Source: Nitzschia sp. pyKryTriq1
Lineage: Eukaryota; Bacillariophyta; Bacillariophyceae; Bacillariales; Bacillariaceae
Reading direction: 5' to 3'
Length of the DNA: 64,000 nt
NCBI GenBank assembly: GCA_956465555.1
Contig: OY101121.1
Location: 954,722 to 1,018,721, forward strand
Shown: piece after piece, positions 28,297 through 37,790 of the stretch
Layout: each line of letters begins with the position of its first letter
Numbering within the stretch: the first letter of the stretch is position 1
Notes under the pieces: model-generated
What the model was told of the DNA's origin: nothing
The model's input: only the letters and a program-made list of their open reading frames with translations
The model's database searches: none
Made by a program: the position numbers and the translations under genes

Positions 28297-29075
28297 GCTC
28301 CAGTGCTTCGTCCAATTTAGTGAGACGATTCAATATGGATCGGATGCATATGGAGGCTTGGGCATGAACACTGAGCACAAAACAGTGAGTATCTGCATTC
28401 TGCATTAGCACTCTTGGTACCGGTATGGAAAAAATCCTGCGGCTGTGAGAGAGCCAAAAAAAGCCGTCCCAAAGAATATGACCGATCCGACTTCGTCGAC
28501 CAGTGCGACCGTTTGGATAGCATGCATTGACAATAAACGGTACCTGGTACCATAATTATTGTTTGACAACATTCACATAATGTGCATTTATGCGTGATCA
28601 ATCGATGAGATCGGCACCATCGCGCGCGCCGTGGACGCCAGCCGGGCTGAAATATGCCCCTAATAAGTAAAAGGAGCCGTTGGATATCCAAGATGTCGCC
28701 GAAACTTGCCAATTTTCGAATTTGACTGCCTCCAAGGCGGCGGGAGAAACAACACACACACAGGTCTCTCGCCCCGTTTCCCATACCAGTACATGTGCTA
28801 GAGGCAGTCTACCGGCACATTACGAGTACTCATACTTGATGCATACTGGTACCGTACAGCCCCTTCTCATCTCGCCTTGGTTGCGTTGTTGTTGACGACT
28901 CCTCGAATTCAAAAGGAAAGAGAGAAGAGAGCCCACCACAAAGCTCCGACTAGTAGTAGAGGAAGAGACATCAGCAGATAGTTTCGAAGTTAGGCTACAA
29001 AGTACTCTTTGTCATTGTTCACCTCCCAACACTTGCACCACAGCAGCATTTGTACATTTTATTCGAAGGGATATC
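28297..29075. promoter_or_regulatory. Divergent intergenic region
   Basis: This gene-free stretch separates eIF2A (minus) from the membrane-protein gene (plus) and must contain both promoters. It holds short GGTACC-type tracts (28408-28425, 28540-28552, 28790-28860) and a small ACACACAC run near 28752. No specific element is assigned. Confidence 0.4.
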
Positions 29076-30604
29076 ATGACGGCAACACCTGACATTGTCA
29101 TTGTTTGGAGTACCCGTTCCATCATGTCGTTGGTCGGGATGCTCACAATGGTGATGTTCTATTGGTACACCGAACGGAAGTGGGACGAGGAAGGCGCCGC
29201 TGCATTCGTGAGAGCTCAAGAAGATGCACCTGGTGGAGACTACAACATGGTCGACGAAGAAGGCTCCGCAAAGAAGAAATTCGTTACAAATGCTGACGGT
29301 AGCCGAGATGCTATCAGCGTCAGCACCGAAGACTTTAAGGGCGACGTCGAAGTACCCAGGGAAGAACTGGAAAAAGCTCACTCAAAGCAGTACGGAATGA
29401 TCCTCGGGTTTGTTATTTGGACCGTATCCTTTTTCTTCATGCCCGGAAGAATCGCGAAAGTTTACGGAGGATGGAACATCAGTTTCATTGTTTTCCTTCC
29501 GGTGATTGCGTTCCTCCTCTCCTTCCCGATTCGAAAGGCTACGATCGACCGAGACCTAGATACGAAAAAGAAGATGCTTTCAGTTGTCTTTGCCCTTTCC
29601 ATATGGCTTTGTTTGTCGGGAATCTTGGACAAACGAACTGGCGCTCCGTGGTATTTTTGTTTCTTTGGAGGTGCGTCAATATTATTCTACGTACGGACGG
29701 TCAACAAGTCGATCGTGCACTCACCTTTTACTCGTTTCTAGCTCTTGTTCTGTTGTGTTCGTATCACGTCACAAGGCGGTCCCGTAAAATGGGGCTTTCA
29801 TGGGAAATGGAAGGGAAGCCCTCCTCGGAGGTGCGTTCGCAGAGCCTTGGTGCCCTTACTCTCATGTTTGGCTTCTTCCTTGTCTGGGTTGGAACCAATG
29901 CTACTGCATATGATGCGGAAAGCTTTCAGCCCTACGTGCCCATATATGTGAACTACCGTGCGTGGCTTGTCTTCGTTTCCGCGCTCGTCATCATTGTACC
30001 TTCAACAGCAGCACTCCATTTCGCATTCGATCAAGGCTCCAAGCCCGTTGAAATCGTCGAGAAAGCAGGTATTTTCAAGCTTGATGGTAGCACACTCATC
30101 AGTGCTTCAAAGTCGATAGCTTGGTTCTCGGCGGAACCATTTGCGGCGTTCTTGGAAACGCCCTGGCCTCTCTTCACTGGCTGGATGCTCTTTGGGCTAT
30201 GCGCTTTCATGCCCTTTGGTGGAGGATTTACCATCCAAAAGTTGATTTCGTGCACTCTTGGATTCCTGATCGGTACAACCTACACCTTTCGAGTTCTCCC
30301 TGCGTATTGGAAAGGCGTTGCGGGCGAATACAAGAAGTGGCTTTACGTCTACTATGTGTTTTTTGTCTTCCTCTTCACAACCGTTGGTGTCGGCGGAGAA
30401 GGTGCTTTGATTGCGTCTATGACTGGGGTGATTTTGATCCTCCTTGGCCAGCATATTGACATGCTGGAGAAAAAGCGAGGAAAGACTTGGCTCAGTGAAG
30501 GCGAGGTAAACCCTCATGAAGTTGCCTTTGGCTACGCTCACCCAGTGTATGTGATGGGCTGGCTTCTTCTGTGCATGGCAATGGCCATCCCGATGGATGT
30601 GTAA
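29076..30604 (+). CDS. Multispanning membrane protein of unknown function (2 exons)
   Basis: Exon 1 is 29076-29670 and exon 2 is 29742-30604, with a 71-nt intron (GTGCGT donor, TTTCTAG acceptor). Splicing restores the frame, giving FCFFG-ALVLLCSYHV, and a protein of 485 aa. About ten hydrophobic segments span the chain: one near residue 15, a cluster at 110-210, and a run from 235 to the end. Between the first two is a hydrophilic loop of about 80 residues rich in Asp/Glu. There is no cleavable signal peptide and no catalytic motif that I can see. Conserved-looking features are FMPFGGGFTIQKL, HIDMLEKKRGKTW and GYAHPVYVMGW near the C terminus. I do not recognise a family; a transporter-like role is a guess. 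Confidence 0.75.
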
Positions 30605-31182
30605 ATCCTTATGTTATTATGTTAGTCTATGGTAGTACCAAAGCAAAGCAAAAGCAAGTGATGTAAATGCGTACGTAAATCCGCAAGATTACCCGTTCTA
30701 TTACTAGTCCTACTACTCAGTGCGAATCGAAAACAGGAGCAGCACAAATGGCGACGGTGGACGGCATACGAGTACGAGACATATAAAATAAATGACGGCT
30801 CTCTACTAGAGAGAGGGCAGAATCAATCATTCGGGCGTTTCACTCTCCCTCCACTAGCTACTCGTAGTGTAGACTTGTTGATACCAGGTATAGTATGGTA
30901 CTCTCGCCTCTCTCCCCTTTGTACCGGTACGGTACCCAGGTATTACACCGGTAGGTAGACAGCTTCGTACCGGTACGTGACTTTGGTTTTGTATTTCGGC
31001 GCGTGTGCTCCAGACAATGATGACTCCTTCGACTAGAACACAAACACGGACTGGTCAACTGGTACAAGTACCGGTACCCGGTACAGTACGTGGTACCGGT
31101 ACGGTACAAGTACAGTATCAGCCGGTGCAGAGACGAGGTGCAGAGAATTCAAAAGGCGGCAAGACGAGCGAGAACGCACTCC
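30605..31182. other. Gene-free spacer with GTACCGG tracts, left of the transposon
   Basis: No gene is seen. CTACTAGAGAGAG strings lie at 30800-30870 and dense GGTACCGGTACGGTACC-type strings at 30880-31115. A TATAAA lies near 30783 with no gene attached. The Harbinger element inserted at the right end. Confidence 0.5.
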
Positions 31183-31185
31183 TCA

Positions 31186-31200
31186 GGGGCGTTTTCAACG
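31186..31200. repeat. Left terminal inverted repeat of the Harbinger element
   Basis: GGGGCGTTTTCAACG directly follows the TCA target duplication. Its 11-bp core matches the right terminus exactly in inverse orientation. Confidence 0.85.
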
Positions 31201-31603
31201 AGGTCGGATCTGGTCGGATCCGACCAAAAAGTCGGACGGGCGGAGTTTCTCCGAATGTCCGGTCCACCAAATTGAGGTCGGACCCGACTTTTTGGGTGGA
31301 CGGTCCGACCTAGGTCGGACCTTCGATGACCACTTTGACCGTTTCACAACATCATTCTCCGCTCGACTTTCGGCACCTGCCGCCGACGCACATTCAGCAT
31401 GCAAAATATTAAAATACCGCCGCTTGTTGTCTCTTTTCATCTTTCTTTCGAAGACTCTCTCTTCGGCTTTCGGTACAGTACCGGTACATTACATTACTCG
31501 TATTGTACTCGTACAGTACTACATGTACTCGTATCGTATCGTATCGTACTACTGTACATGTACTCGTACCGGTATCGTAGTACCTGGTACGAAACACCCA
31601 ACC

Positions 31604-31698
31604 TTTTTATTTCTGGCGCGGCGACAACTTTATTTCTGGCGCGGCGACAACGAACCTTTCTATTTCTGGCGTGACAACCAACCTGATTTCTGGCGCAG
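31604..31698. repeat. Subterminal tandem repeat of the transposon
   Basis: Four spaced copies of an ATTTCTGGCG[CT]-based unit (two of them followed by GGCGACAAC) lie between the left end of the Harbinger element and its plus-strand gene. Spacing is about 20-30 bp. They could be transposase-binding sites or promoter repeats of the accessory gene; both are inference. Confidence 0.7.
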
Positions 31699-31729
31699 CT
31701 TGTAGTATTTTGTTTTCATTATTTTTAAA

Positions 31730-32404
31730 ATGAGCTCTTCGAACTCGTCTAGCAACGACGAGACCGCCGGAAGCGGGTCCTCGGACGATGAGACGTCTCC
31801 TGTTGTGTTGCCTCACGAAGCTCCTGAAGTGGGCGACTCAACCACAACCCTCGATGACCTCGAATGGTCTCATGTCGAAGAGGACGACAGTGGAAAGGCA
31901 AAGGGTGTCTTCGGTAAGTCTTTTGCATCTTTTTCTGCGAAGCAACTACGAACCATCTGCAGCCGCTTGCAGATCAAAGGCGTGAAGAATAAAAAGAAAT
32001 CAGAGATGGTTGAAGCGATTGTTGGGATGCACGAGAACAAGAAGCAATACGAGGCATTGCGCCAAGATGTCATGCCACCAAATGCCATTAATGACAGTGC
32101 TCAACCACGAAAGGAGATCCAATGCGGATTTCGCTTGCTGAATATTTTATTCAGTGATGACTTCGCCGGTAAGTTTAGAATTCTCTGTTCTCTTGTTTAT
32201 TGTTGAATTCGCATTGCAGCATCTCACATTTTATTAGAGGACTTTGCCAATATTGGTAATGCGAATAGCAGGGAATTACTGGACGCAGGGATGGCAGCCA
32301 ACAACCAGTTCTTTTGGGATGCTGTGCAGAAGGCATTCGTTGACACTACGCCAAACGATGACTACGACCTAGCACATACCTCCCCATTGGAAGTGATTCT
32401 ATGA
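31730..32404 (+). CDS. Harbinger accessory protein, SAP-like domain, 3'-truncated (2 exons)
   Basis: Exons 31730-32168 and 32220-32404, with a 51-nt GT-AG intron, give 207 aa. The N terminus is Ser/Asp-rich and acidic. Residues of about 62-105 (FSAKQLRTICSRLQIKGVKN and the following helix) fit a SAP-type DNA-binding helix-extended-loop-helix. The last part (SRELLDAGMAANNQFFWDAV) is globular. The reading frame ends by running into the antisense transposase sequence, so the natural C terminus is probably lost. Harbinger elements typically carry a second, DNA-binding protein that works with the transposase; in many this is Myb/SANT-type, so a SAP-like partner is noteworthy. Confidence 0.65.
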
Positions 32405-33188
32405 TCTCCTTAAAACCAGTCTTTCTCAAGGCATTGACGTCTGGTTGTCTGCCTGGGGCAGCAACTGCCACGAATACAAAGCGGCATCTGTGATCACATG
32501 CTGCTTGTATATTTATACCATGAGCAGCGTAGTGCCCTGAGTAGTAGGCATCCGAATTTGCTGTGTCACTTGCTGATGGAGTAATGATGAGAAGTAGAAA
32601 TCCATCCATCGGAGCAACACATCCCTGGAATACCCGCTGGGAGCTGAGGGAGGCGAAAGCCTCTGCAGCTTCTTCAATTTCCTCACTTGTTGTTGGAAAG
32701 TGAATGTCGAGCTCAGCACAAAGAAGAATAGCTTCCATACACTTGTGGATGCATCGATAGAATGAGACTACACTGATGCCGGCGCAAAGTCGTATGTCAA
32801 GATATGACCCACCCGCAAGCCATCTCAAGACGCAATGCAACGCAATTTCTGTGGTGATTGGGCCTTTTCCTGTCCTGATTTTCGACATGGTAGCATTTAC
32901 GGAGATGAAGGGATGCAGAAGGCGTGCTAGTTCTTGGAAGGACTCATATGACATTCGATACATGCGTGAGAATGAACTTTCTCCTTCCAACATGAGTTGC
33001 GCAACATGCTCTTCCCACTCCAATCTATCTCTGACATGAAACGATGCCGGTGGATTTCTTGACGACTCCTCTTCGGCAGCAGCAGCAAAGACGATGAAGT
33101 CATCATCATCGTCCTCGTCCTCTTCGTCTTCGTCAGCACTATCAAACAACCACCAGTCGTGATCAGATCCTCCATCGTCATCAGACAT
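32346..33188 (-). CDS. PIF/Harbinger transposase (DDE_Tnp_4), C-terminally truncated
   Basis: The preferred start at 33188 (MSDDDGGSDHDWWLF) gives 280 aa. After an acidic leader comes the N-terminal region (FSRMYRMSYESFQELARLL), a helix-turn-helix-like segment (TTEIALHCVLRWLAGGSYLD), the first catalytic Asp (CVAPMDGFLLLI), YYSGHYAAHGINIQAACD, and the second Asp (APGRQPDVNAL). The chain ends soon after MGRYVLG, exactly where the family continues into the DxxY segment and the third catalytic Glu. About 100-130 residues are missing. The enzyme is therefore inactive as encoded. Confidence 0.85.
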   Translation of the reverse strand: MSDDDGGSDHDWWLFDSADEDEEDEDDDDDFIVFAAAAEEESSRNPPASFHVRDRLEWEEHVAQLMLEGESSFSRMYRMSYESFQELARLLHPFISVNATMSKIRTGKGPITTEIALHCVLRWLAGGSYLDIRLCAGISVVSFYRCIHKCMEAILLCAELDIHFPTTSEEIEEAAEAFASLSSQRVFQGCVAPMDGFLLLIITPSASDTANSDAYYSGHYAAHGINIQAACDHRCRFVFVAVAAPGRQPDVNALRKTGFKEIIESLPMGRYVLGRSHRLA

Positions 33189-33387
33189 GGTGTTTATAAT
33201 ATAGATAGAATAATGGAAATGGAGAGATTGATCTAGTAAAGAGGTAAGAGGATGCATAAATTGGCCGGAAAGCCTGGCCTTGGTAGGTTGTCCTACCATC
33301 CTACCATCCTACCACGTTGAAAACCGAGAAGGACTGGCGAATATTCGCCACAAGTCGGGTCCTACCATGAGGTCGGATCCGACCGCG

Positions 33388-33402
33388 CGTTGAAAACGGG
33401 TC
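33388..33402. repeat. Right terminal inverted repeat of the Harbinger element
   Basis: CGTTGAAAACGGGTC is followed by the second TCA. An extra copy of the core (CGTTGAAAAC) lies about 75 bp inside, near 33314-33323. Confidence 0.85.
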
Positions 33403-33671
33403 TCAACATTCATTCATCAACTCCTCACCGCACGATGGCTCATCATATGCATTCGAACCACGGGAGGGAGACAGTTGTTGCTTGTCGTGAAAGTTGTGGT
33501 CCCTCTTTCTCCCCTCTTACTTCTTCGTACGCACTGTAGTTTCTCCCAACTCAGCAAGCCTTGAATTCTAGCTGGTTCTGTTTCGGTGGTCTACTAGGAA
33601 GTGCATCGAAAAAGAGCGAGCAAGTGGTATTGTCTGCAGAGGTTACAGGTATCGGTACAGTTGCAAATATC

Positions 33672-34639
33672 ATGTCATTGTTGCGCCTGCGAGTGGTAGT
33701 TTGCCTTTTCATCTGGGGCATCGGCGTTCACAGCAAACCGTACTTTTTTTTGACGAGTACTCGCTCCAAATGTTTCAGCGTAGTTGCGCCGCAGGGACAA
33801 ACAATTACGGTCTCCTATCACGCTCCTGGTACGTGTACGCGTTTTCTTACCTCCGCCATCCTGGTCCTTGCGGTGATGAGCAATGATACTAATTCTAGTG
33901 AATCTGACTGTTTCCGCTTTTAGACATGCAAATGTTGGACGAAGATGAAGAGCTAAACGCGGCGAAGCTTGCCACGGAAATACAAAAACCGGAGGACCGA
34001 GACGAGGCCGATGGGCCAGACGCAGACTGGAATCGACGGATGAAGGAGAAATTGGAGCGAATGAAACAGAAAAAGATGCGCGACGTCAGTATTACTGTCA
34101 CGCAAAAGGCTGGCTTGGCGGGTGCCCTGGCGAGCCGTCAACGCAAGCGATATGGGGATGACAAAGTAACTGGGCAGGGGCGCGTGAGAGAGGAGTTGTC
34201 GCAGCGACAAGGGACCATTGAATTTCTGACAGGGGAGGATGATGGGACTGTCGATATTTGTGTGCAGTCCATCACTGCCAACCGGAACAGCCCATCTAGA
34301 ATTTCGATCGACGTGACCATGGCTGCGGACGAAGAATCGGAAGACGAGGAAATTGTCAAAAAAGAAGCTTCCGGAGCCAATGTAGACCATTCAGCGGCAA
34401 AAGAGCAAATGAGCCGTTTAGAGCGCGATCTGCAAACTTTGAGCAATCGGGTCAGGGCTATTCTGAACAATGCAGATTTCAACAAAGACCAAGAAGTTGC
34501 CTTCCATGATCAGTCGGTGGCAATGAACAATGCTGCCATGTACTGGCCCATCATTCAGATTCTTGTCATTGCGGGTACAGGGTTTGTCCAGGCGCACCAC
34601 ATCATAAGATACATGAGGACTCATCACATTGGAATATAA
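33672..34639 (+). CDS. p24/TMED family cargo receptor (GOLD domain, 2 exons)
   Basis: Exons 33672-33828 and 33924-34639, with a 95-nt intron, encode 290 aa. p24 proteins select cargo and shape COPI/COPII vesicles between ER and Golgi. A signal peptide (MSLLRLRVVVCLFIWGIG) is followed by the GOLD start KCFSVVAPQGQTITVSYHAP; the intron lies right after this. The rest of GOLD is seen as GTIEFLTGEDDGTVDICVQS. Then come a coiled-coil stalk (MSRLERDLQTLSNRVRAIL) and one transmembrane segment (YWPIIQILVIAGTGFVQAHH). The chain is about 80 residues longer than a typical p24 because of a charged insert (about 54-130) in the GOLD domain. The tail RYMRTHHIGI lacks both the FF and the dilysine signals of most relatives. 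Confidence 0.85.
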
Positions 34640-34899
34640 GAGACAAATTATAGTTTTTATGACCCTCGCTTCTGTGAATGAATGATACATCGATAACTCG
34701 TACTGTACCAGTACCTCACAAGAAAGATGAAGATTTGTCATGTTGGCATGAAATCAACCTTTAGCATTGATTCTAGTTCTTTTGAGTGGAACCGTGATCA
34801 TAAGATACATAAAAGACTCATCGCATTGGCATCAAACCCGACATGTAGTCTCACTTTTAATATTAGCACAAACATTCCATAAATAATACACTGTACGTA

Positions 34900-35958
34900 C
34901 TACCAGGTGTTGTCGTCTCCATCGTCATCCGATTCGTCGTCGTGGTCGTCCTCAGTGTTGTAGTCGAGCTCCTTGATGGAACCTAATGTGGCCATACTGT
35001 CGCGTGACTTAACTGGAAACTCAAAAGGAGGAAACGCTTCAGTACTGGAGAGCGGTTCCCACAAAAAGTTGCTCAGACATTCGCTATCTTGAGGGACGAC
35101 ATCCAAGACGCTGCGAAGCCATCGCTCCATTACAGGAACGTATTGAGTTGCCATAGCATGCAGCATAGTAAACCCTCGTCCTACAAAGCCGCTGCCACCA
35201 CTCGAATCTTCACCTGACATTGGAGGGATTTCGGGAATTTGAATATTGATCTCCTCCCCCGCAGGACTGCTTCTGTTCGTATCGTTATCGACTGGCTTTT
35301 TCTCGGCAGCCGAGAATGCGCCAGATGCCACCTGTAACCATTTCCTCCTTCCATTCATCTCCAACACCAAGTCATCACGTAATTGCATGATGCATTGGAG
35401 TGTTCTGGTGGCGGTGTATTTTCGCCCGTTGAATGATATCGACAATTCAAATGCAATCGATTCTTGCTGTTGCTTCATCTCGTCTTCTCCGATAGTAATA
35501 GTCTGCTTACTATTGACCGGGGAACCCTGGGGCGAAGAAGCATCACCAAGTAGCCTCTCACGTGAGCCACGGCGCCTTAGTGTCTTCCGTGCTTGTGGTT
35601 GTGAGCGAGATGAATTTCCAGTGACGCTTTGAATCAATCGGATAGGATCAATCTTCGCCTCCCTGACTGCGATTCCAGGTTCTTCTGACCTAGTGTCACC
35701 TGAACTGGATGTTTTTGTATCATGCGAACCCCCAAAATTATTCTTTGCAGCACCTGAAGAAGTAAATGATGGCACGGAAAACAAATCTACAGAGGCCTTC
35801 AAGAGCCCTGTGAACGATGAGCCCTCGTTTTGTTCGTGAAGAGGGTTCCGAACGGTGTTACTATCAGACCCGCTGCTGTTTCCGATATAAGAACTGGAAC
35901 CATCTTCGGCCGAAGACACCGGCGGAAATAAACCAGGGAGGAGTGCGTAGGCTGACAT
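34900..35958 (-). CDS. Possible PX-domain protein
   Basis: A single exon encodes 352 aa starting MSAYALLPGLFPP. Residues 1-160 are Ser-rich and disordered with basic patches (RKTLRRRGSRERLLG). Residues of about 165-305 look like a divergent PX domain: FELSISFNGRKYTATRT (strands), QLRDDLVLEMNGRRKW (in place of FxxLRxxL), a proline segment IPEIPPM and a last helix MERWLRSVLDVVPQDSECLSNFL. The usual phosphoinositide-binding Arg-Tyr-Ser motif is not obvious. The C terminus is strongly acidic (EDDHDDESDDDGDD). PX domains bind membrane phosphoinositides, but the weak match means this is tentative. Confidence 0.5.
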   Translation of the reverse strand: MSAYALLPGLFPPVSSAEDGSSSYIGNSSGSDSNTVRNPLHEQNEGSSFTGLLKASVDLFSVPSFTSSGAAKNNFGGSHDTKTSSSGDTRSEEPGIAVREAKIDPIRLIQSVTGNSSRSQPQARKTLRRRGSRERLLGDASSPQGSPVNSKQTITIGEDEMKQQQESIAFELSISFNGRKYTATRTLQCIMQLRDDLVLEMNGRRKWLQVASGAFSAAEKKPVDNDTNRSSPAGEEINIQIPEIPPMSGEDSSGGSGFVGRGFTMLHAMATQYVPVMERWLRSVLDVVPQDSECLSNFLWEPLSSTEAFPPFEFPVKSRDSMATLGSIKELDYNTEDDHDDESDDDGDDNTW

Positions 35959-37790
35959 TCTTCACCGCGTTCCAATAAGACGAATATCTGCAACCATGGA
36001 TAGCAAATGGAAAAACAGATAACGTGCTGTGAGTATGGATTTCATCAAAGGGAAGCTGGAATCATACCGGTAATCAAGTCTTGCATTGCAAACTAACTGC
36101 AATCGGGGAATTCGTTCATTGATGCATGCTCGCCGGGTGATCCGTGATGTCCGATCGCCCATCAACTTGTGTCATTGTGTTCCGTATGTCTTTCGAATAC
36201 TGGGGTTCGTTTGGGGAATTCTTTAGCTGACAAATGCTTGGTGTGAAACCGTTATGTAGACTACAAGTTGCAAAATCGAAATAAAATCCACCACCAACGG
36301 ACGGACGGTGTTGGTTTTATTCCGAGAAGTCGTTACAGTCGAGGGAGTCGTAACACCATTTCAATTATTTCATACCGGTACATACGCGCGATGCAATCCG
36401 CGCACATTTTTACGTTGGCGACGTTTCATACAGCGGGACGCGCGGTCGAAGTTCGAAGTCGACGTCTTGTCGATTGTTCTCGTTTTCCTCTCTTCTTGAA
36501 AAAATGATGCGAACGTGTTGTGTTTCAACAGCGTGGGTCTTTCGTGTACATACCTTAGCGTTCAAACGAGATCCGATGGTTGGATTTATTTCTGAAAGCC
36601 AAATCGATCCGACAGACTAATATTTGGTGGGGTCGAAGGTCTCTTCGTGTCGGCGGCAGGTTGTGATCTTCTCATCGTTGGTGGTCGAGAGGCGGGATGT
36701 GAGATGCAAGCGATCGGAACGAAATACAAAAAAGTCGAAAAATCTTGCGTGGCGTGGCAAAATCAAATTGATGACCGTCTCGTCGCTTTTCTCCTGTGTA
36801 ATCATTTTCGACTGATACGACTGACAAAAAATCCACATTCAAGTATGTACATACTTGTACACATACTGGTACAGTATGGGAGTACTACCGGCACAGTACG
36901 AAGTAGATTCTACGGTACTCGTAGAGAGACGTCTCTACTATCTACTAGCTCTACCTACTCTACTCTACTACAGAGCAGAGCTAGTAGAGAGTACTCTACT
37001 AGTAGAGTAGTAGTAGAGAGCTACTACTCGCTCTCTAGCTAGAGTAGAGTGAGGGACCTACTAGTAGTCTAGTACCAGCATACCCTTACCAGCAGGTACT
37101 GTCCGGTACTGTACTGGTACTGTTCGAAATGGTACTTCGACTCCCTCTGGCGGGCATACAATTACGAACACACGAGAGCAGGGCGAGGAACGGATCTACC
37201 GGTACAGCTACAGTACGTACTGGTACCTGAACCGGTAGGAGTACTGTAGCGACACAGCCAAACAAGAAAACAAGGATAACATGATCTTTCAGCGTACCTT
37301 CTTCGTCCTCCTACGCTACGTACAATAGAGCTCTAGTAGAGATAGATAAATAGATAGAGAGAGAGACTGAAACGGTGCGAAGTAGTCTAGTAAAGCGGAG
37401 CGCAAAGCACTGACATGACTGCAGCAGCGTCGTGCTCGTGCTTGAATAGAGCAATCTCCCTCCTTGCAGTAGGGCTAATGATATAGTGCTACTATACGTA
37501 CTAGAGACGAGTCGTCCATACTACTATCAGCATCATTCCTACTTAGACGAGGAGACTACCGATCATAGAACTCGAATAGTAGGGAGCGAGTTGTCAGCAG
37601 TCTTTTCAATGCGCCACAATGGGCGATCTAACTACATTGCTATGTAAGTAGCTATACATACTGGGATAGTCATGATGTTCCGCTATAGTACATGATAATT
37701 GTAGGTTCGTCTTGATACTATTAACCTACGAATACTCTAGACACCGTCTACGTATATGATTGGTTTAATCGCAAGACAAAACGCATCTCA
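35959..37790. other. Long gene-free region with palindromic tracts
   Basis: No supported gene on either strand in 1.8 kb. The left half (35959-36840) is unique DNA with several short ORFs lacking family features. From 36840 to 37600 it is dominated by tracts: GTACATACTGGTACAGTATGG, long CTACTAGTAGAG strings (36915-37075) and GGTACTGTACTGGTACTG strings (37080-37250). This is the densest such block in the window. Confidence 0.5.

Larger units (their letters stand above)
31186..33402. mobile_element. PIF/Harbinger DNA transposon, internally deleted
   Basis: The element is 2217 bp long. It is flanked by a 3-bp target duplication (TCA at 31183-31185 and 33403-33405), the size expected for PIF/Harbinger. 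Terminal inverted repeats read GGGGCGTTTTCAACG at the left and, on the opposite strand, GACCCGTTTTCAACG at the right (12 of 15 match). It holds two convergent genes: an accessory SAP-like protein (plus) and a DDE transposase (minus). Their 3' ends overlap at 32346-32404, and both proteins stop short: the transposase lacks its final catalytic segment. This indicates a deletion that removed the middle of an autonomous element. Subterminal regions are full of GGTCGGATCCGACC palindromes. It could have been moved only by a transposase made elsewhere. Confidence 0.85.

Noticed and set aside
32346-33299. Transposase start at the first codon of the open frame (33299)
   Set aside because: The first 37 residues translate non-coding DNA near the right end; the acidic start at 33188 fits better.
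36617-36838. Short frames on both strands in the 1.8-kb spacer
   Set aside because: No motif, mutually overlapping, and no start or splice context that supports one.
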